64,000 bases of DNA from assembly GCF_024218795.1 (NCBI RefSeq), contig NZ_CP100400.1:2728001-2792000 (forward strand). Direction: 5' to 3'. Of the stretch, positions 41,683 to 50,456 are shown piece by piece. The notes under the pieces were generated by a model. The model was not told the origin of the DNA. It made no database searches and saw only the letters and a list, made by a program, of their open reading frames with translations. Position 1 is the first letter of the stretch. Each line of letters opens with the position of its first letter. The translations under genes were made by a program, and so were the position numbers. The DNA comes from Halorussus aquaticus. Its GTDB lineage: Archaea > Halobacteriota > Halobacteria > Halobacteriales > Haladaptataceae.

Positions 41683-42978
41683 CTACGCCTCGCCCCGGTG
41701 GTCGAACACGCGCTTGACCTTCCCGACCTCGGTGCGCTCGACGACGCCCGGCCCGACGACCTCTAACTCGTCGGGCTTGACCTCCAGCGTCTCTTCGAGT
41801 TTCCGGCGGATTCGGCGCTCCAGTTCGTCGTGGGTCCCCTCGTAGTCCTCGTGGTACTCCACGGTGAGTTCCATCGCGTCGAGGCTTCCCCGCCGGTAGA
41901 GGTCGATGCGGTAGTGGGGCGCGACGTCCTCGATGTCCACCAGCACTTCCTCGATTTGGCTCGGGTAGACGTTGACCCCGCGGACGATGATGAGGTCGTC
42001 GGTCCGGCCGGTGACGTTGTCCATCCGGGCGACGGTGCGACCGCAGTCGCACTCCTCGTAGGTCAGCGAGGTCATGTCGCCGGTCCGATACCGCAGGACC
42101 GGCAGGGCCTCCTTCGTCAGGGTCGTCAGGACGAGTTCGCCCTCCTCGCCCTCGGGCAGGGGTTCGCCGGTTCCGGGGTCCACGACTTCGGGGAGGAAGT
42201 GGTCCTCCCAGACGTGGAGACCGTTCTGCACCGCCTCGCACTCGATGGAGACGCCCGGACCGATGATTTCGGAGAGACCGTACACGTCCACCGCGGTCAC
42301 GTCGAGGGCCTCCTCGATTTCGTCGCGCATGGGGTCGGTGAACGGTTCCGCGCCGATGACCACCGTCGAGAGCGGCAGTTCTCGGGGGTCGATGCCGCGC
42401 TCCTCGGCGGCCTCCGCGAGGTAGAGGCAGTACGACGGGGTGCAGGCCAGCACGTCGCTCTCTAAATCTCGGAGCATGTCCAACTGTCGCGAGGTGTTAC
42501 CCCCGCCGGTCGGAACGACGCAGGCCCCGAGTTCCTCGACGCCGTCGTGGAACCCGAGTCCGCCGGTGAACAGTCCGTAGCCGTAGGCGTTCTGGACGAC
42601 CTGCTCCGGTCGGACGCCCGCGGCGTACAGCGACCGAGCCATCACTTCCCGCCAGACGCCGAGGTCCCCGTCGGTGTAGCTCACGATTTTGGGCTTGCCG
42701 GTGGTGCCCGAGGAAGCGTGAATCCGGCGCACGTCTCCGTGTTCGACCGCGAACAGGCCGTCGGGGTACTCGTCCCGGAAGTCCTCCTTGGTCGTGAACG
42801 GCAGCTTCGAAACGTCCTCGACGCCCTCGATGTCGTCCGGCGAGACGCCCGCTTCGTCGAGCGCCTCCCGGTAGAAGTCCACGTTCTCGTAGGCGTACGC
42901 CACGGTCTCGGCGAGTCGCTCGTCCTGCAGGTCCCGAAGGTCGTCGCGTGAGGTGGTCTCGACGTCGTTGTAGACCAT
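41683..42978 (-). CDS. paaK: phenylacetate-CoA ligase
   Basis: The 431-residue ANL enzyme activates phenylacetate to its CoA thioester with ATP, the entry step of the pathway. The P-loop SSGTTGKP lies at 89-96, YGLSEIIGPGV at about 235-245, the hinge region TGRTDDLIIVRGVNVYPSQI at about 325-344, and the C-terminal lysine in EVGKVKRVFDHRGEA near the end. Length is normal. It is divergent from the thiolase operon. Confidence 0.95.
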   Translation of the reverse strand: MVYNDVETTSRDDLRDLQDERLAETVAYAYENVDFYREALDEAGVSPDDIEGVEDVSKLPFTTKEDFRDEYPDGLFAVEHGDVRRIHASSGTTGKPKIVSYTDGDLGVWREVMARSLYAAGVRPEQVVQNAYGYGLFTGGLGFHDGVEELGACVVPTGGGNTSRQLDMLRDLESDVLACTPSYCLYLAEAAEERGIDPRELPLSTVVIGAEPFTDPMRDEIEEALDVTAVDVYGLSEIIGPGVSIECEAVQNGLHVWEDHFLPEVVDPGTGEPLPEGEEGELVLTTLTKEALPVLRYRTGDMTSLTYEECDCGRTVARMDNVTGRTDDLIIVRGVNVYPSQIEEVLVDIEDVAPHYRIDLYRRGSLDAMELTVEYHEDYEGTHDELERRIRRKLEETLEVKPDELEVVGPGVVERTEVGKVKRVFDHRGEA

Positions 42979-43101
42979 GTCAGATAATAGTTCGCAAGAA
43001 ACCGACTAAACTGTTTGGTCGATAAGGGGTCGCTCGCTCCGATCCATTTAAGAGTAAACGATACCGCGTTTTTATGCGAGGTCCGTGAATTACCCTCATA
43101 C

Positions 43102-43126
43102 GCACTATCCGAGAACACGATAGTGC
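43102..43126. promoter_or_regulatory. perfect inverted repeat between paaK and the thiolase operon
   Basis: GCACTATC (43102-43109) and GATAGTGC (43119-43126) form perfect 8-bp arms around a 9-nt spacer. Its place in the 268-base divergent promoter region fits a dimeric regulator operator; a hairpin in a 5' leader is an alternative. Confidence 0.5.
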
Positions 43127-43246
43127 TTCGGGGACTCAGAGAACCCAGCACCCCTTTCCCACCCCCTCGATTCTGCGGAGGTTCGGAACGGTGCCAGAGA
43201 ATCCCACGGCGGCAACTATTTCCACCGAGACCGTCACGTGTTACCC

Positions 43247-44425
43247 ATGCGCGACGCCTATCTCGTCGGTGCGGCCCAGACCGACTTCGGGTCGTTCCCC
43301 GACGAAAGCTACCGGTCGCTGTTCGCCAGTGCGTTCGAGGCGGCCCGCGGGTCTGTCCCCGCGGGCATGGACTCCGACGCCGTGGACGAGGCGGTCGTCG
43401 GCACCCTCGGCGTTGGGGGCCGCCAGTTGGGTCTCTCCGGACCGGCCGCCACCGAACACGTCGGTCTCCACGGCATCCCGACCACGCGAGTCGAGAACGC
43501 CTGCGCCGCCTCCGGATACGCCGTCCGGCAGGCCGTGCAGGCGGTGCGGTCCGGGATGGCCGACGTGGTGCTGGCGGGCGGGGTCGAAATCATGACCGAC
43601 ACGTCCGGCGACGCGACGAAGTACTGGCTCGGCGTCTCGGGAGAGACCGAGTGGGAACGGCTCTCCGGCACGACGTTCGCGGGCGTCTACGCCCAGATGG
43701 CCGACGCCCACATGGCCGAGTACGGGACGACCAGCGAGCAACTCTCGCACGTCGCGGTCAAGAACCACCGCAACGGCGCGAAGAACCCCCACGCCCAGTT
43801 GGGCTTCGAGTGCTCGCTGGAGGACGCCGAGAACGCCCAGACCGTCGCCGACCCGCTGACGCTCTACCACTGCTGTCCGACGACCGACGGGGCCGCAGTC
43901 GCCCTGATTGCCAGCGAGGACGCGGTGGCAGAGTACACCGACGACCCCATCCGAATCGCGGGCGTCGGCGCGGCGAGCGACGCCGTAGGCCTGTTTCAGC
44001 GCGACAGCTACACCGGCATCGAGGCCTCCCGGCGCGCCGCGGAGAAAGCCTACCGGCGCGCCGAAATCGCCCCCGAGGACCTCGACTTCGCGGAAGTCCA
44101 CGACTGCTTCTCCATCGCCGAGATTCTGGCCTACGAGGATTTGGGCTTCTGCGAACCCGGCGAAGGCGGTAAGCTGGTCGAATCCGGCGCGACTGCGCTC
44201 GGCGGCGACCTACCGGTCAACACCTCGGGCGGACTCAAATCGAAGGGTCACCCCATCGGCGCGACCGGCGCGGGACAGGTCGCGGAGGCGTTCGAGCAAC
44301 TCTCCGGCGACGCCGGCGACCGGCAGGTCGAGGGCGCGGCCCGAGGCCTGACCCACAACGTCGGCGGGAGCGGCGGGGCCGCGGTGGTTCACGTCTTCGA
44401 GAAGGAGCAGGAGGTGGGGCGATGA
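43247..44425 (+). CDS. thiolase (SCPx/acetyl-CoA acetyltransferase type)
   Basis: The 392-residue protein has the nucleophile in VENACAASGYAV (Cys86) and the C-terminal GHPIGATGAGQ histidine motif; the second cysteine region near the end reads THNVGGSGGAAVVHVFEK, as in archaeal/SCPx thiolases. It cleaves or forms beta-ketoacyl-CoA. The ATG at 43247 (MRDAYLV) is preferred to the GTG at 43238 because a TATA-like CTATTT lies 29 nt upstream. Its stop overlaps the next gene, indicating a complex. Confidence 0.88.
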   Translation: MRDAYLVGAAQTDFGSFPDESYRSLFASAFEAARGSVPAGMDSDAVDEAVVGTLGVGGRQLGLSGPAATEHVGLHGIPTTRVENACAASGYAVRQAVQAVRSGMADVVLAGGVEIMTDTSGDATKYWLGVSGETEWERLSGTTFAGVYAQMADAHMAEYGTTSEQLSHVAVKNHRNGAKNPHAQLGFECSLEDAENAQTVADPLTLYHCCPTTDGAAVALIASEDAVAEYTDDPIRIAGVGAASDAVGLFQRDSYTGIEASRRAAEKAYRRAEIAPEDLDFAEVHDCFSIAEILAYEDLGFCEPGEGGKLVESGATALGGDLPVNTSGGLKSKGHPIGATGAGQVAEAFEQLSGDAGDRQVEGAARGLTHNVGGSGGAAVVHVFEKEQEVGR

Positions 44426-45894
44426 CGACCGACCCCGGAATCGAAGCCGTCGGCGCGTACGCGCCGCGATTCCGCGTCTCTGCCGAAGTGTTCGAAGAGG
44501 CGTGGGGCCAGTTCCACGCCGCGGGTGTCGAATCGAAGGCGGTCCCCGACGCCGACGAGGACGCCCTGACGATGGGCTACGAGGCCGCCGCGCGGGCGCT
44601 CGACGCGGCAGACCGTTCGGGCGCGGACGTGGCGTTCCTCGCGTTCGCCTCGACCACACCCCCGCTGGCCGAGGAGGACCTGACCGCGCGCCTCGGCGGG
44701 ATGCTCTCGGTCCCGGGCGCGGCCACGCGCCACGTCTTCACCGGAAGCACGCGGGCCGGGACGCGGGCGCTCGACGCCGCGCTCTCGGCCGGACCGTGGG
44801 AGAACGGAGCCACAGACGACGAGGATGAATCGGTCGGTCTGGTCGTGGCCGCGGACTGTCCGCGGGGCGACCCCGACAGCACCGAGGACCACGCCGCAGG
44901 AGCGGGCGCGGCCGGATTCGTCCTCTCCGGGTCGGGCAACGCGGCGGTCCGGCGGCGCGCCGAGTACGCCACCGAGTACCCCGGGACTCGCTTCCGCCGT
45001 TCGGGGTCCCAGTCCGTCGAAGGACTCGGCGCGACCGGGTACGAGCGACAGGCGTTCACCGAGACGCTGGCGGGAGCGGTCGAGCAGTTGGCTGTCCACG
45101 GGAGCGAAATCGACGCGGCGGCAGTCCAAGCGCCGAACGGAAAACTACCGTACCGCGCGGCGGGGGCGCTCGGCGTCGATACCGAGGCGATTCAGCGGTG
45201 CGCGACGGTCCACGAGTTGGGCGACACGGCCGCCGCGAGCGTCCCGCTCGGACTCGCGTCGGCGCTCGCGGCGGGAGCCGAGCGGATTCTGGCCGCGTCG
45301 TTCGGCAGCGGCGCGGGCGCTGACGCCCTGCTGGTCGAGCACGACGGGACCGGCGGCGTCGCCGCGAACACGGCGCTCGACGACGCCGAGGCGGTCAGCT
45401 ACGCCGAGTACCTCCGCAAGCGCGGGGAACTCACGACGGGACCGCCAGAGGGCGGCGGTGCGTACGTCAGCGTGCCGTCGTGGCGGCGGACGCTCGACCA
45501 GCGTCACCGCCTGCTCGCGGGCCGGTGCCCGGAGTGCGGGAGTCTGAACTTCCCGCCGGAAGGTGCCTGTAATTCCTGTAAGATTCTCGTGGAGGAGTAC
45601 GACGAAGTCGAACTCACCGGCGAGGGCACCGTGGAGGCCGCAACGGTCATCTCGCAGGGCGGCGCACCCCCGGAGTTCGCCGAGCAGCAGGCTCAGTCGG
45701 GGGACTTCGCCGTGGCCGTGGTTGCCTTGGAGGGACCGGAGGACAGTTCCGCGAGCGTCCCGGCACAGGTCGTGGCCGCGGAGCCTGAGACCGTCGAGAT
45801 TGGCGACGCCGTGGAGACGACGATGCGCCGCATCTACACGCAGGAAGGGGTGACACGGTACGGGTTCAAAGTCCGTCCGCAGGGAACGAACTGA
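44422..45894 (+). CDS. HMG-CoA-synthase-like protein fused to DUF35 zinc ribbon/OB-fold
   Basis: The 490-residue protein has a thiolase-fold domain (about 1-355) related to archaeal HMG-CoA synthase. The C-terminal DUF35 unit (about 358-490) has zinc-ribbon cysteines 369, 372, 383 and 386, followed by an OB-fold. In archaeal HMGS the catalytic cysteine lies in ACKAGT; here the aligned segment is STRAGT, with Thr110 at that place, so normal catalysis is unlikely. Known archaeal thiolase/HMGS/DUF35 complexes channel acetoacetyl-CoA; this fusion with an ATGA overlap to the thiolase resembles one, possibly for beta-oxidation. Confidence 0.82.
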   Translation: MTTDPGIEAVGAYAPRFRVSAEVFEEAWGQFHAAGVESKAVPDADEDALTMGYEAAARALDAADRSGADVAFLAFASTTPPLAEEDLTARLGGMLSVPGAATRHVFTGSTRAGTRALDAALSAGPWENGATDDEDESVGLVVAADCPRGDPDSTEDHAAGAGAAGFVLSGSGNAAVRRRAEYATEYPGTRFRRSGSQSVEGLGATGYERQAFTETLAGAVEQLAVHGSEIDAAAVQAPNGKLPYRAAGALGVDTEAIQRCATVHELGDTAAASVPLGLASALAAGAERILAASFGSGAGADALLVEHDGTGGVAANTALDDAEAVSYAEYLRKRGELTTGPPEGGGAYVSVPSWRRTLDQRHRLLAGRCPECGSLNFPPEGACNSCKILVEEYDEVELTGEGTVEAATVISQGGAPPEFAEQQAQSGDFAVAVVALEGPEDSSASVPAQVVAAEPETVEIGDAVETTMRRIYTQEGVTRYGFKVRPQGTN

Positions 45895-46042
45895 CCGTCG
45901 AGATTCGAGCGAAGCGTGTGCCTCGCCTTCGGTCTGGTCGTCGCGTTCCTTTGGACTGGAACTCGTCCCGCGGGGCCGAGACACCTGTTCAACATCCGAG
46001 GGATAAACGCTTAACAGCGCTCCGCTCGCGGCTTGAACTGTC

Positions 46043-46930
46043 ATGAACGTTGCTGTACTCGGAGCCGGAACCATGGGACACGGCATCGCTCAAGTCTCGG
46101 CGATGGCCGACCACGACGTGACGATTCGGGACGTAGAGCGTGCCCTCGTAGACGACGGTATCGCCGCCATCGAGGAGAACCTGCGGGGCGGCGTCGAACG
46201 CGACAAGGTGACTGACGACGAGATGCGGGCGGCGCTCGACCGCGTCTCGGGCACGACCGACCTCGCCGAGGCCGTCTCGGACGCCGACCTCGTGGTCGAG
46301 GCAGTCCCGGAAGACGTGGACCTCAAGAAGCAGATATTCGAGGACGTGGAGGCCGAGGCCCCCGCGGACGCGGTCATCGCTTCCAACACCTCCTCGCTCC
46401 CCGTGACCGAAATCGTCTCGGCGCTCGACGACCCCGGACGCGGCATCGGACTCCACTTCTTCAACCCGGTCCACATCATGCAGTTGGTCGAGGTCGTCGT
46501 GGGCGAGCAGACCGACGACGAGACCGTCGCGTTCGCCACCGACTTCGTGGAGGAAATCGGCAAGACGGCCATCGAAGTGCGGGACACCGCGGGGTTCGCC
46601 TCCTCGCGTCTCGGCGTCGCCCTCGGCGTCGAAGCCATGCGGATGGTCGAGGAGGGCGTCGCGAGTCCGCGGGACATCGACCAGTCGATGGAACTCGGCT
46701 ACAACCACCCGATGGGTCCCGTCGAGTTGGGCGACGTGGTGGGACTGGACGTGCGCCTCGACATCCTCGAACACCTCCGCGAGGAACTCGGCGAGCGGTT
46801 CCGCCCGCCCCAGATTCTCCGCCGGAAGGTCCGGGCCGGGAACCTCGGCAAGAAGACTGGCGAGGGGTTCTACGTCTGGGAAGACGGCGAAATCGTGGGG
46901 ACCAGCGACGACTGGGGTGACGAAGAATGA
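46043..46930 (+). CDS. 3-hydroxyacyl-CoA dehydrogenase
   Basis: The 295-residue NAD enzyme has the Rossmann GAGTMGHGIAQ (about 7-17), the SNTSSLPVTEI segment, and the catalytic LHFFNPVHIMQLVEVV (His about 139-146) followed by KTAIEVRDTAGFASSR. The C-terminal all-helical domain includes LGYNHPMGPVELGDVVGLDV. It oxidises 3-hydroxyacyl-CoA. It overlaps the following hydratase by 4 bases (ATGA). Confidence 0.94.
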   Translation: MNVAVLGAGTMGHGIAQVSAMADHDVTIRDVERALVDDGIAAIEENLRGGVERDKVTDDEMRAALDRVSGTTDLAEAVSDADLVVEAVPEDVDLKKQIFEDVEAEAPADAVIASNTSSLPVTEIVSALDDPGRGIGLHFFNPVHIMQLVEVVVGEQTDDETVAFATDFVEEIGKTAIEVRDTAGFASSRLGVALGVEAMRMVEEGVASPRDIDQSMELGYNHPMGPVELGDVVGLDVRLDILEHLREELGERFRPPQILRRKVRAGNLGKKTGEGFYVWEDGEIVGTSDDWGDEE

Positions 46931-47781
46931 CCGGTGAGGACGAGAGCGCCGATCGCGGCGACGCCGCAGTCGGCAGTCCCGAGGCGGTCGCCGCCGAATG
47001 CGAGACGGTGAACGTCTCGGTCGGTGACCGCGTCGAGAACGTCGCCACCGTCACGCTCTCGCGGCCCGACGCGCGGAACGCGCTGAACGCCCAGTTGCGC
47101 GGCGAGTTGAAGTACGTGTTAGACGCCATCGAGGCCAGCGACGTGCGCGTGGTCGTGCTCACCGGTTCGGCGGAGTCGGGCGCGTTCGTGGCGGGCGCGG
47201 ACGTGACCGAACTCCGCGAGCGCGACTCGCTCGAACAGCGCGAGGCCAGCGAGCGCCCGCGCGTCTACGAGTACGTGGACGACCTCGACCAACCGGTCGT
47301 CTGCGCTATCAACGGCCACGCGCTCGGCGGCGGGTGCGAACTCGCGCAGGCCTGCGACACGCGCATCGCCCGCGAGGGAGCGAAACTCGGCCAACCGGAG
47401 ATAAACCTCGGCATCATGCCCGGCGGCGGCGGGACCCAGCGCCTCCCTCGACTCGTGGGCGAGGGACAGGCGATGAAGCTGATTCTCTCGGGCGAACTCG
47501 TCGACGCGACCGAGGCCCGCGACATCGGTCTGGTAGACGAGGTCCACGACGAGGAGTCGTTCGAGGACCGCGTCTACGACCTCGCCGAGTCGATGGCCGA
47601 GAAGAGTCCGCTCGCGCTGAAATTCGCCAAGAAGGCCGTGAAAGCCAGCAGTCGAATGGAGTTGGAGCAGGGCATCGAGTACGAGGCCGAACTGTTCGCC
47701 CACCTGTTCGCCTCAGAGGACAAGAACGAGGGCATCGACGCCTTCTTGGAGGATCGCGACCCGGAGTGGGAGGGGAAGTGA
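46927..47781 (+). CDS. enoyl-CoA hydratase
   Basis: The 284-residue crotonase has a 25-residue acidic leader and the motifs VAGADVTELRERDS (about 77-90), CAINGHALGGGCELAQACD (about 118-136) and PEINLGIMPGGGGTQRLPRL (about 157-176). In the last, the second catalytic Glu of a standard hydratase (usually near GIxPGxGG) is not clear and Met replaces it, though Glu at NGHALGGGCE is present. It hydrates 2-enoyl-CoA esters in the same operon as the dehydrogenase. Confidence 0.92.
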   Translation: MTGEDESADRGDAAVGSPEAVAAECETVNVSVGDRVENVATVTLSRPDARNALNAQLRGELKYVLDAIEASDVRVVVLTGSAESGAFVAGADVTELRERDSLEQREASERPRVYEYVDDLDQPVVCAINGHALGGGCELAQACDTRIAREGAKLGQPEINLGIMPGGGGTQRLPRLVGEGQAMKLILSGELVDATEARDIGLVDEVHDEESFEDRVYDLAESMAEKSPLALKFAKKAVKASSRMELEQGIEYEAELFAHLFASEDKNEGIDAFLEDRDPEWEGK

Positions 47782-48101
47782 GTCGTTCGTGAGAGCGTGG
47801 TTCCGTCGTTAGGAGCGGTGGTTCCGCCCGCGAGAGTCTGATTCTGTCTGGGAGTGGCCACCTGACGAGGGCGGAGTAAAGCTAGCTTCAGGCTCGAGCC
47901 AATCGTACCGCAAACCGCCCCGCACCGCGACCGCGGGCCTCACGCCTCCCTAACCGATTGCGGTCCTCGGCCACGGGCCTGCGGTCCTCGTCCCTCGCAT
48001 GCTGATGGCGCTGCCCGCGAGGGGTCGCACCAGCACGCGCCGGGGTGAGTAACTCACCGAGCGCGACCGGTTCGTGTCCCAAGATACGCCTCCTAACGTC
48101 G
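47782..48101. other. intergenic region with a dispersed repeat copy
   Basis: These 320 bases hold no supported gene. A segment at 47880-47955 shares an ordered string of motifs with one near 51.63 kb (see repeat entries). Short inverted repeats (GCGGTCCTCG) add to it. ORFs over this part have the wrong composition. Confidence 0.5.
47880..47955 (+). repeat. dispersed intergenic repeat, copy A
   Basis: The order AGCTAGCT, GAGCCAAT, ACCGCAAAC, CCGCCCCGCACC, TCACGCCTCCC and AACC matches copy B at 51630-51692, with short insertions between the blocks. Both copies are in the same orientation and lie between genes. Confidence 0.6.
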
Positions 48102-48863
48102 CTACCGCATGAGTTCGCCGCCGTTGACGTTCAGCGTCTCGCCCGTGACGAACCCGGCGTCCCGGAGGTAGGCCGCGGCGTCGGCGATGTCCGCAGGCTG
48201 GCCGTATCGCTCGACGGGAATCTCGGCCAGTTCGGCTTCCTTCTCCGCCTCGGTCCGGTCTGCGGTCATGTCGGTCTCGACGTGACCCGGCGCGATGGCG
48301 TTGACCCGGACCTCCGGCGCGAAGTCCCCGGCGTGGCTCTTGGTGAGACCGAGGAGTCCGGCCTTCGACGCGGCGTAGTGGCACTCGACGGGTGCGCCCG
48401 TGTACGCCAGAATCGACGAGACGTTCGTGACGGAGGGCGTCGGCGCGGAGTCGGCGTCGGGGGTATCCTGCTCCGCGGCCTCCCGGAGGTGGGGCAGGGC
48501 GGCCTTGGTCACGTTGAACGCGCCGTTGACGTTGGTGTCCATCACGCTGTCGAAGTCCTCGGGCGAGAGGTCCTCGGTGTAGACGTGCTGGTCCACGCCC
48601 GCGTTGTTCACCACGTGCGAGAGACCGCCGAAGGCTTCGACCGTCGCGTCCACGAGGTCCGCGGCGTCGTCCGGGTCGCCCACGTCGGCCCGGACCGCGA
48701 CCGCGTCGCTCCCGGTTTCGGTTCGGATGGTCTCGGCGACCGCCCGCGCCTTCTGTGCGCTCGAAACGTAGTTGACGACCACGTCGTAGCCGTCTCGCGC
48801 GAACCGTTCGGCTATCGCTCGGCCGATGCCGCGGGACGCCCCCGTGACGAGTGCTGCTGGCAT
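48102..48863 (-). CDS. short-chain dehydrogenase/reductase (FabG-like)
   Basis: The 253-residue SDR has the cofactor motif VTGASRGIGRAIAERFA (about 6-22), NNAGVD (about 86-91), the catalytic Ser in NVSSILAYTG, YAASKAGLLGLTK (YxxxK about 167-171) and the NAIAPGHVETDM segment. It probably reduces 3-oxoacyl thioesters or oxidises alcohols. The ATG at 48863 gives a standard FabG N-terminus. It converges with the hydratase operon. Confidence 0.9.
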   Translation of the reverse strand: MPAALVTGASRGIGRAIAERFARDGYDVVVNYVSSAQKARAVAETIRTETGSDAVAVRADVGDPDDAADLVDATVEAFGGLSHVVNNAGVDQHVYTEDLSPEDFDSVMDTNVNGAFNVTKAALPHLREAAEQDTPDADSAPTPSVTNVSSILAYTGAPVECHYAASKAGLLGLTKSHAGDFAPEVRVNAIAPGHVETDMTADRTEAEKEAELAEIPVERYGQPADIADAAAYLRDAGFVTGETLNVNGGELMR

Positions 48864-48924
48864 ACCCCGAACCCGACTCGCCACGACCTTGGCGTTTATG
48901 CCTTCCCGGCGTAACTTGCCACCC

Positions 48925-49521
48925 ATGAGCGACCGGAGCGCTAACTCCCGGCTCGGTTCCGCAGGGTCCGACTCGTCGGAGGACCCCGAGATGGAGGACC
49001 TGCTCGACGAACTGGAGGAGTTGGAGGAGGCCGTCGACGACCCCGAGGAGCGCGAGCAGGTCCGCGAGACGATGCGGATGGCCCGACGCGTCTCGACGCC
49101 GAGCGCGTTCGGCCGGGTCATCCGCGGGTTCGACCGCCACGACGCCGCCGAGGCGCTGGTCGGCAGCGTCGTGTTCGGGATACCGATGCTGGTCGAGGGC
49201 GGCACCATCGAAATCGGGGAGTTCATCGCGGCCCATCCGGCCTCCCTCGCGGTCACTCTCGTCGGCACCATCGGACTGGTCATCGGCCTGCTGTACGTGG
49301 CCGAGATCCAGCAGGTCGAGATTCACCGGCCGCTGTTCGGGTTCGTCCCGCGACGGCTCGCCGGGGTCGTCGGCGTGTCGTTTCTCACCGCGGTCGTCAT
49401 GATGACCGTCTGGGGTCGCGTGGACTGGGCCGACCCGTGGCTGGCGCTCTGCCAGACGAGCGTGACGTTCTCCGCGATGGCGCTCGGGGCCGGACTCGGC
49501 GACATCCTGCCCGGGTCCTGA
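48925..49521 (+). CDS. DUF2391-type membrane protein with acidic N-terminus
   Basis: The 198-residue protein has a Ser/Glu-rich leader (about 1-60; EDPEMEDLLDELEELEEAVD) likely to form a coiled coil. Four hydrophobic helices follow at about 78-96, 108-128, 145-162 and 170-192. The membrane part matches the DUF2391 (putative integral membrane) family. The ATG at 48925 is preferred to the frame upstream because it avoids the SDR promoter. Function unknown. Confidence 0.75.
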   Translation: MSDRSANSRLGSAGSDSSEDPEMEDLLDELEELEEAVDDPEEREQVRETMRMARRVSTPSAFGRVIRGFDRHDAAEALVGSVVFGIPMLVEGGTIEIGEFIAAHPASLAVTLVGTIGLVIGLLYVAEIQQVEIHRPLFGFVPRRLAGVVGVSFLTAVVMMTVWGRVDWADPWLALCQTSVTFSAMALGAGLGDILPGS

Positions 49522-49626
49522 CTGTCGCCCGAACCGGACTCGTCGCCGACGCGGCAGTTCGACACAAAGTATATTAGCCCAGTGCGGGTAATGGTATCTG
49601 TTCACACGCGAATTCTGGTGATCCGT

Positions 49627-49782
49627 ATGATAGAATGTCCACACTGCGGTTCGGACCTGAATCGGCGAACGAAGACCCAGACGAGACGGAACGGCGAACC
49701 TCTCGGGAGCAAATCGACCGGTTCAGAACTCGTCTCCTGTCCGGACTGCGACGAGATGATAGACGGCTTCTCGGCGCACTAA
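49627..49782 (+). CDS. zinc-ribbon micro-protein, 51 aa
   Basis: The ORF has CPHC (4-7) and CPDC (38-41) flanking a basic loop NRRTKTQTRRNGEPLG. TATA-like GTATATTA lies about 57 nt upstream and a GGTGATC ribosome-binding sequence just before the ATG, so it likely has a short leader. It is a real but uncharacterised haloarchaeal small protein; nucleic-acid binding is plausible for the basic loop. Confidence 0.75.
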   Translation: MIECPHCGSDLNRRTKTQTRRNGEPLGSKSTGSELVSCPDCDEMIDGFSAH

Positions 49783-49843
49783 CCCGGTAACCGCCCTCTT
49801 TTCTTCGGTCGATGCGCGAGAGTTGTGCTCTTCGTGCCAGCGC

Positions 49844-50269
49844 TCAGAGCGCCGCCAGCGCCTCGCGGGCGTTCTCGACGGCGGCGTCCTTCTCGGCGGG
49901 GTAGGCCTCGACCTTCGCGCGGAAGGTGATGCCCTCGCCGAGTTCCGCCTCGCCGCGGTAGGCCGCCTGCTTGTCGAGGCGGAGGAACAGCGAGCAGTTC
50001 TCGTCCACGCGCTCGTCGAGTTCCTCCAGCAGGGTGTCGGCGTCGGGCAGCTCGGCCACCTTCGAGAGGACGTGGCGCATCTCGTCGGCGTTCTCGACGC
50101 GCGTCGAGAGGACGAGGATGCGGTCGCCGTGGTGGCCCTCGCTGGTCGCGCGCTCGATTTCGAAGTCCTCGGGGAGGTAGGTCCGGAGGGCCTGCTCGAC
50201 GCGTTTGTCGTCCTCGGTGGCGTAGCAGAACGCCCGCAGGTCGATGTAGTGAAACGGAACTTCGGCCAT
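49844..50269 (-). CDS. RNA-binding protein of the UPF/DUF54 (exosome-associated) family
   Basis: The 141-residue protein starts with VPFHYIDLRAFCYATEDDKR (about 4-23), the family opening, and continues TSEGHHGDRILVLSTRVENA and NCSLFLRLDKQAAYRGEAEL. These proteins are conserved in archaea, resemble a ribosomal-protein-like fold and are annotated as exosome- or RNA-binding; exact role is unproven. The start is at the only Met that fits the family. Confidence 0.85.
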   Translation of the reverse strand: MAEVPFHYIDLRAFCYATEDDKRVEQALRTYLPEDFEIERATSEGHHGDRILVLSTRVENADEMRHVLSKVAELPDADTLLEELDERVDENCSLFLRLDKQAAYRGEAELGEGITFRAKVEAYPAEKDAAVENAREALAAL

Positions 50270-50456
50270 TGCGAGGAGGTAGGACCCCCGAACGGAAAAA
50301 GGCGTTTCGTTCGTCGCAGGTCGTCTCCGCGTTCGCTGGCGGTGCGCTCGGCGGAGGTTTCCGGTCCTCCGTCTGGACTACAGGGTCACGATTCACTCTC
50401 GGCGCATCCGCAACTACCGCGCTTCGGTCTCGGAGAACGAGCGGTAAATCGAGTCG

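Noticed and set aside
47888..48082. A short minus-strand ORF after the enoyl-CoA hydratase
   Set aside because: It lies over the dispersed repeat and its sequence (Arg/Gly-rich) is not haloarchaeal protein-like.
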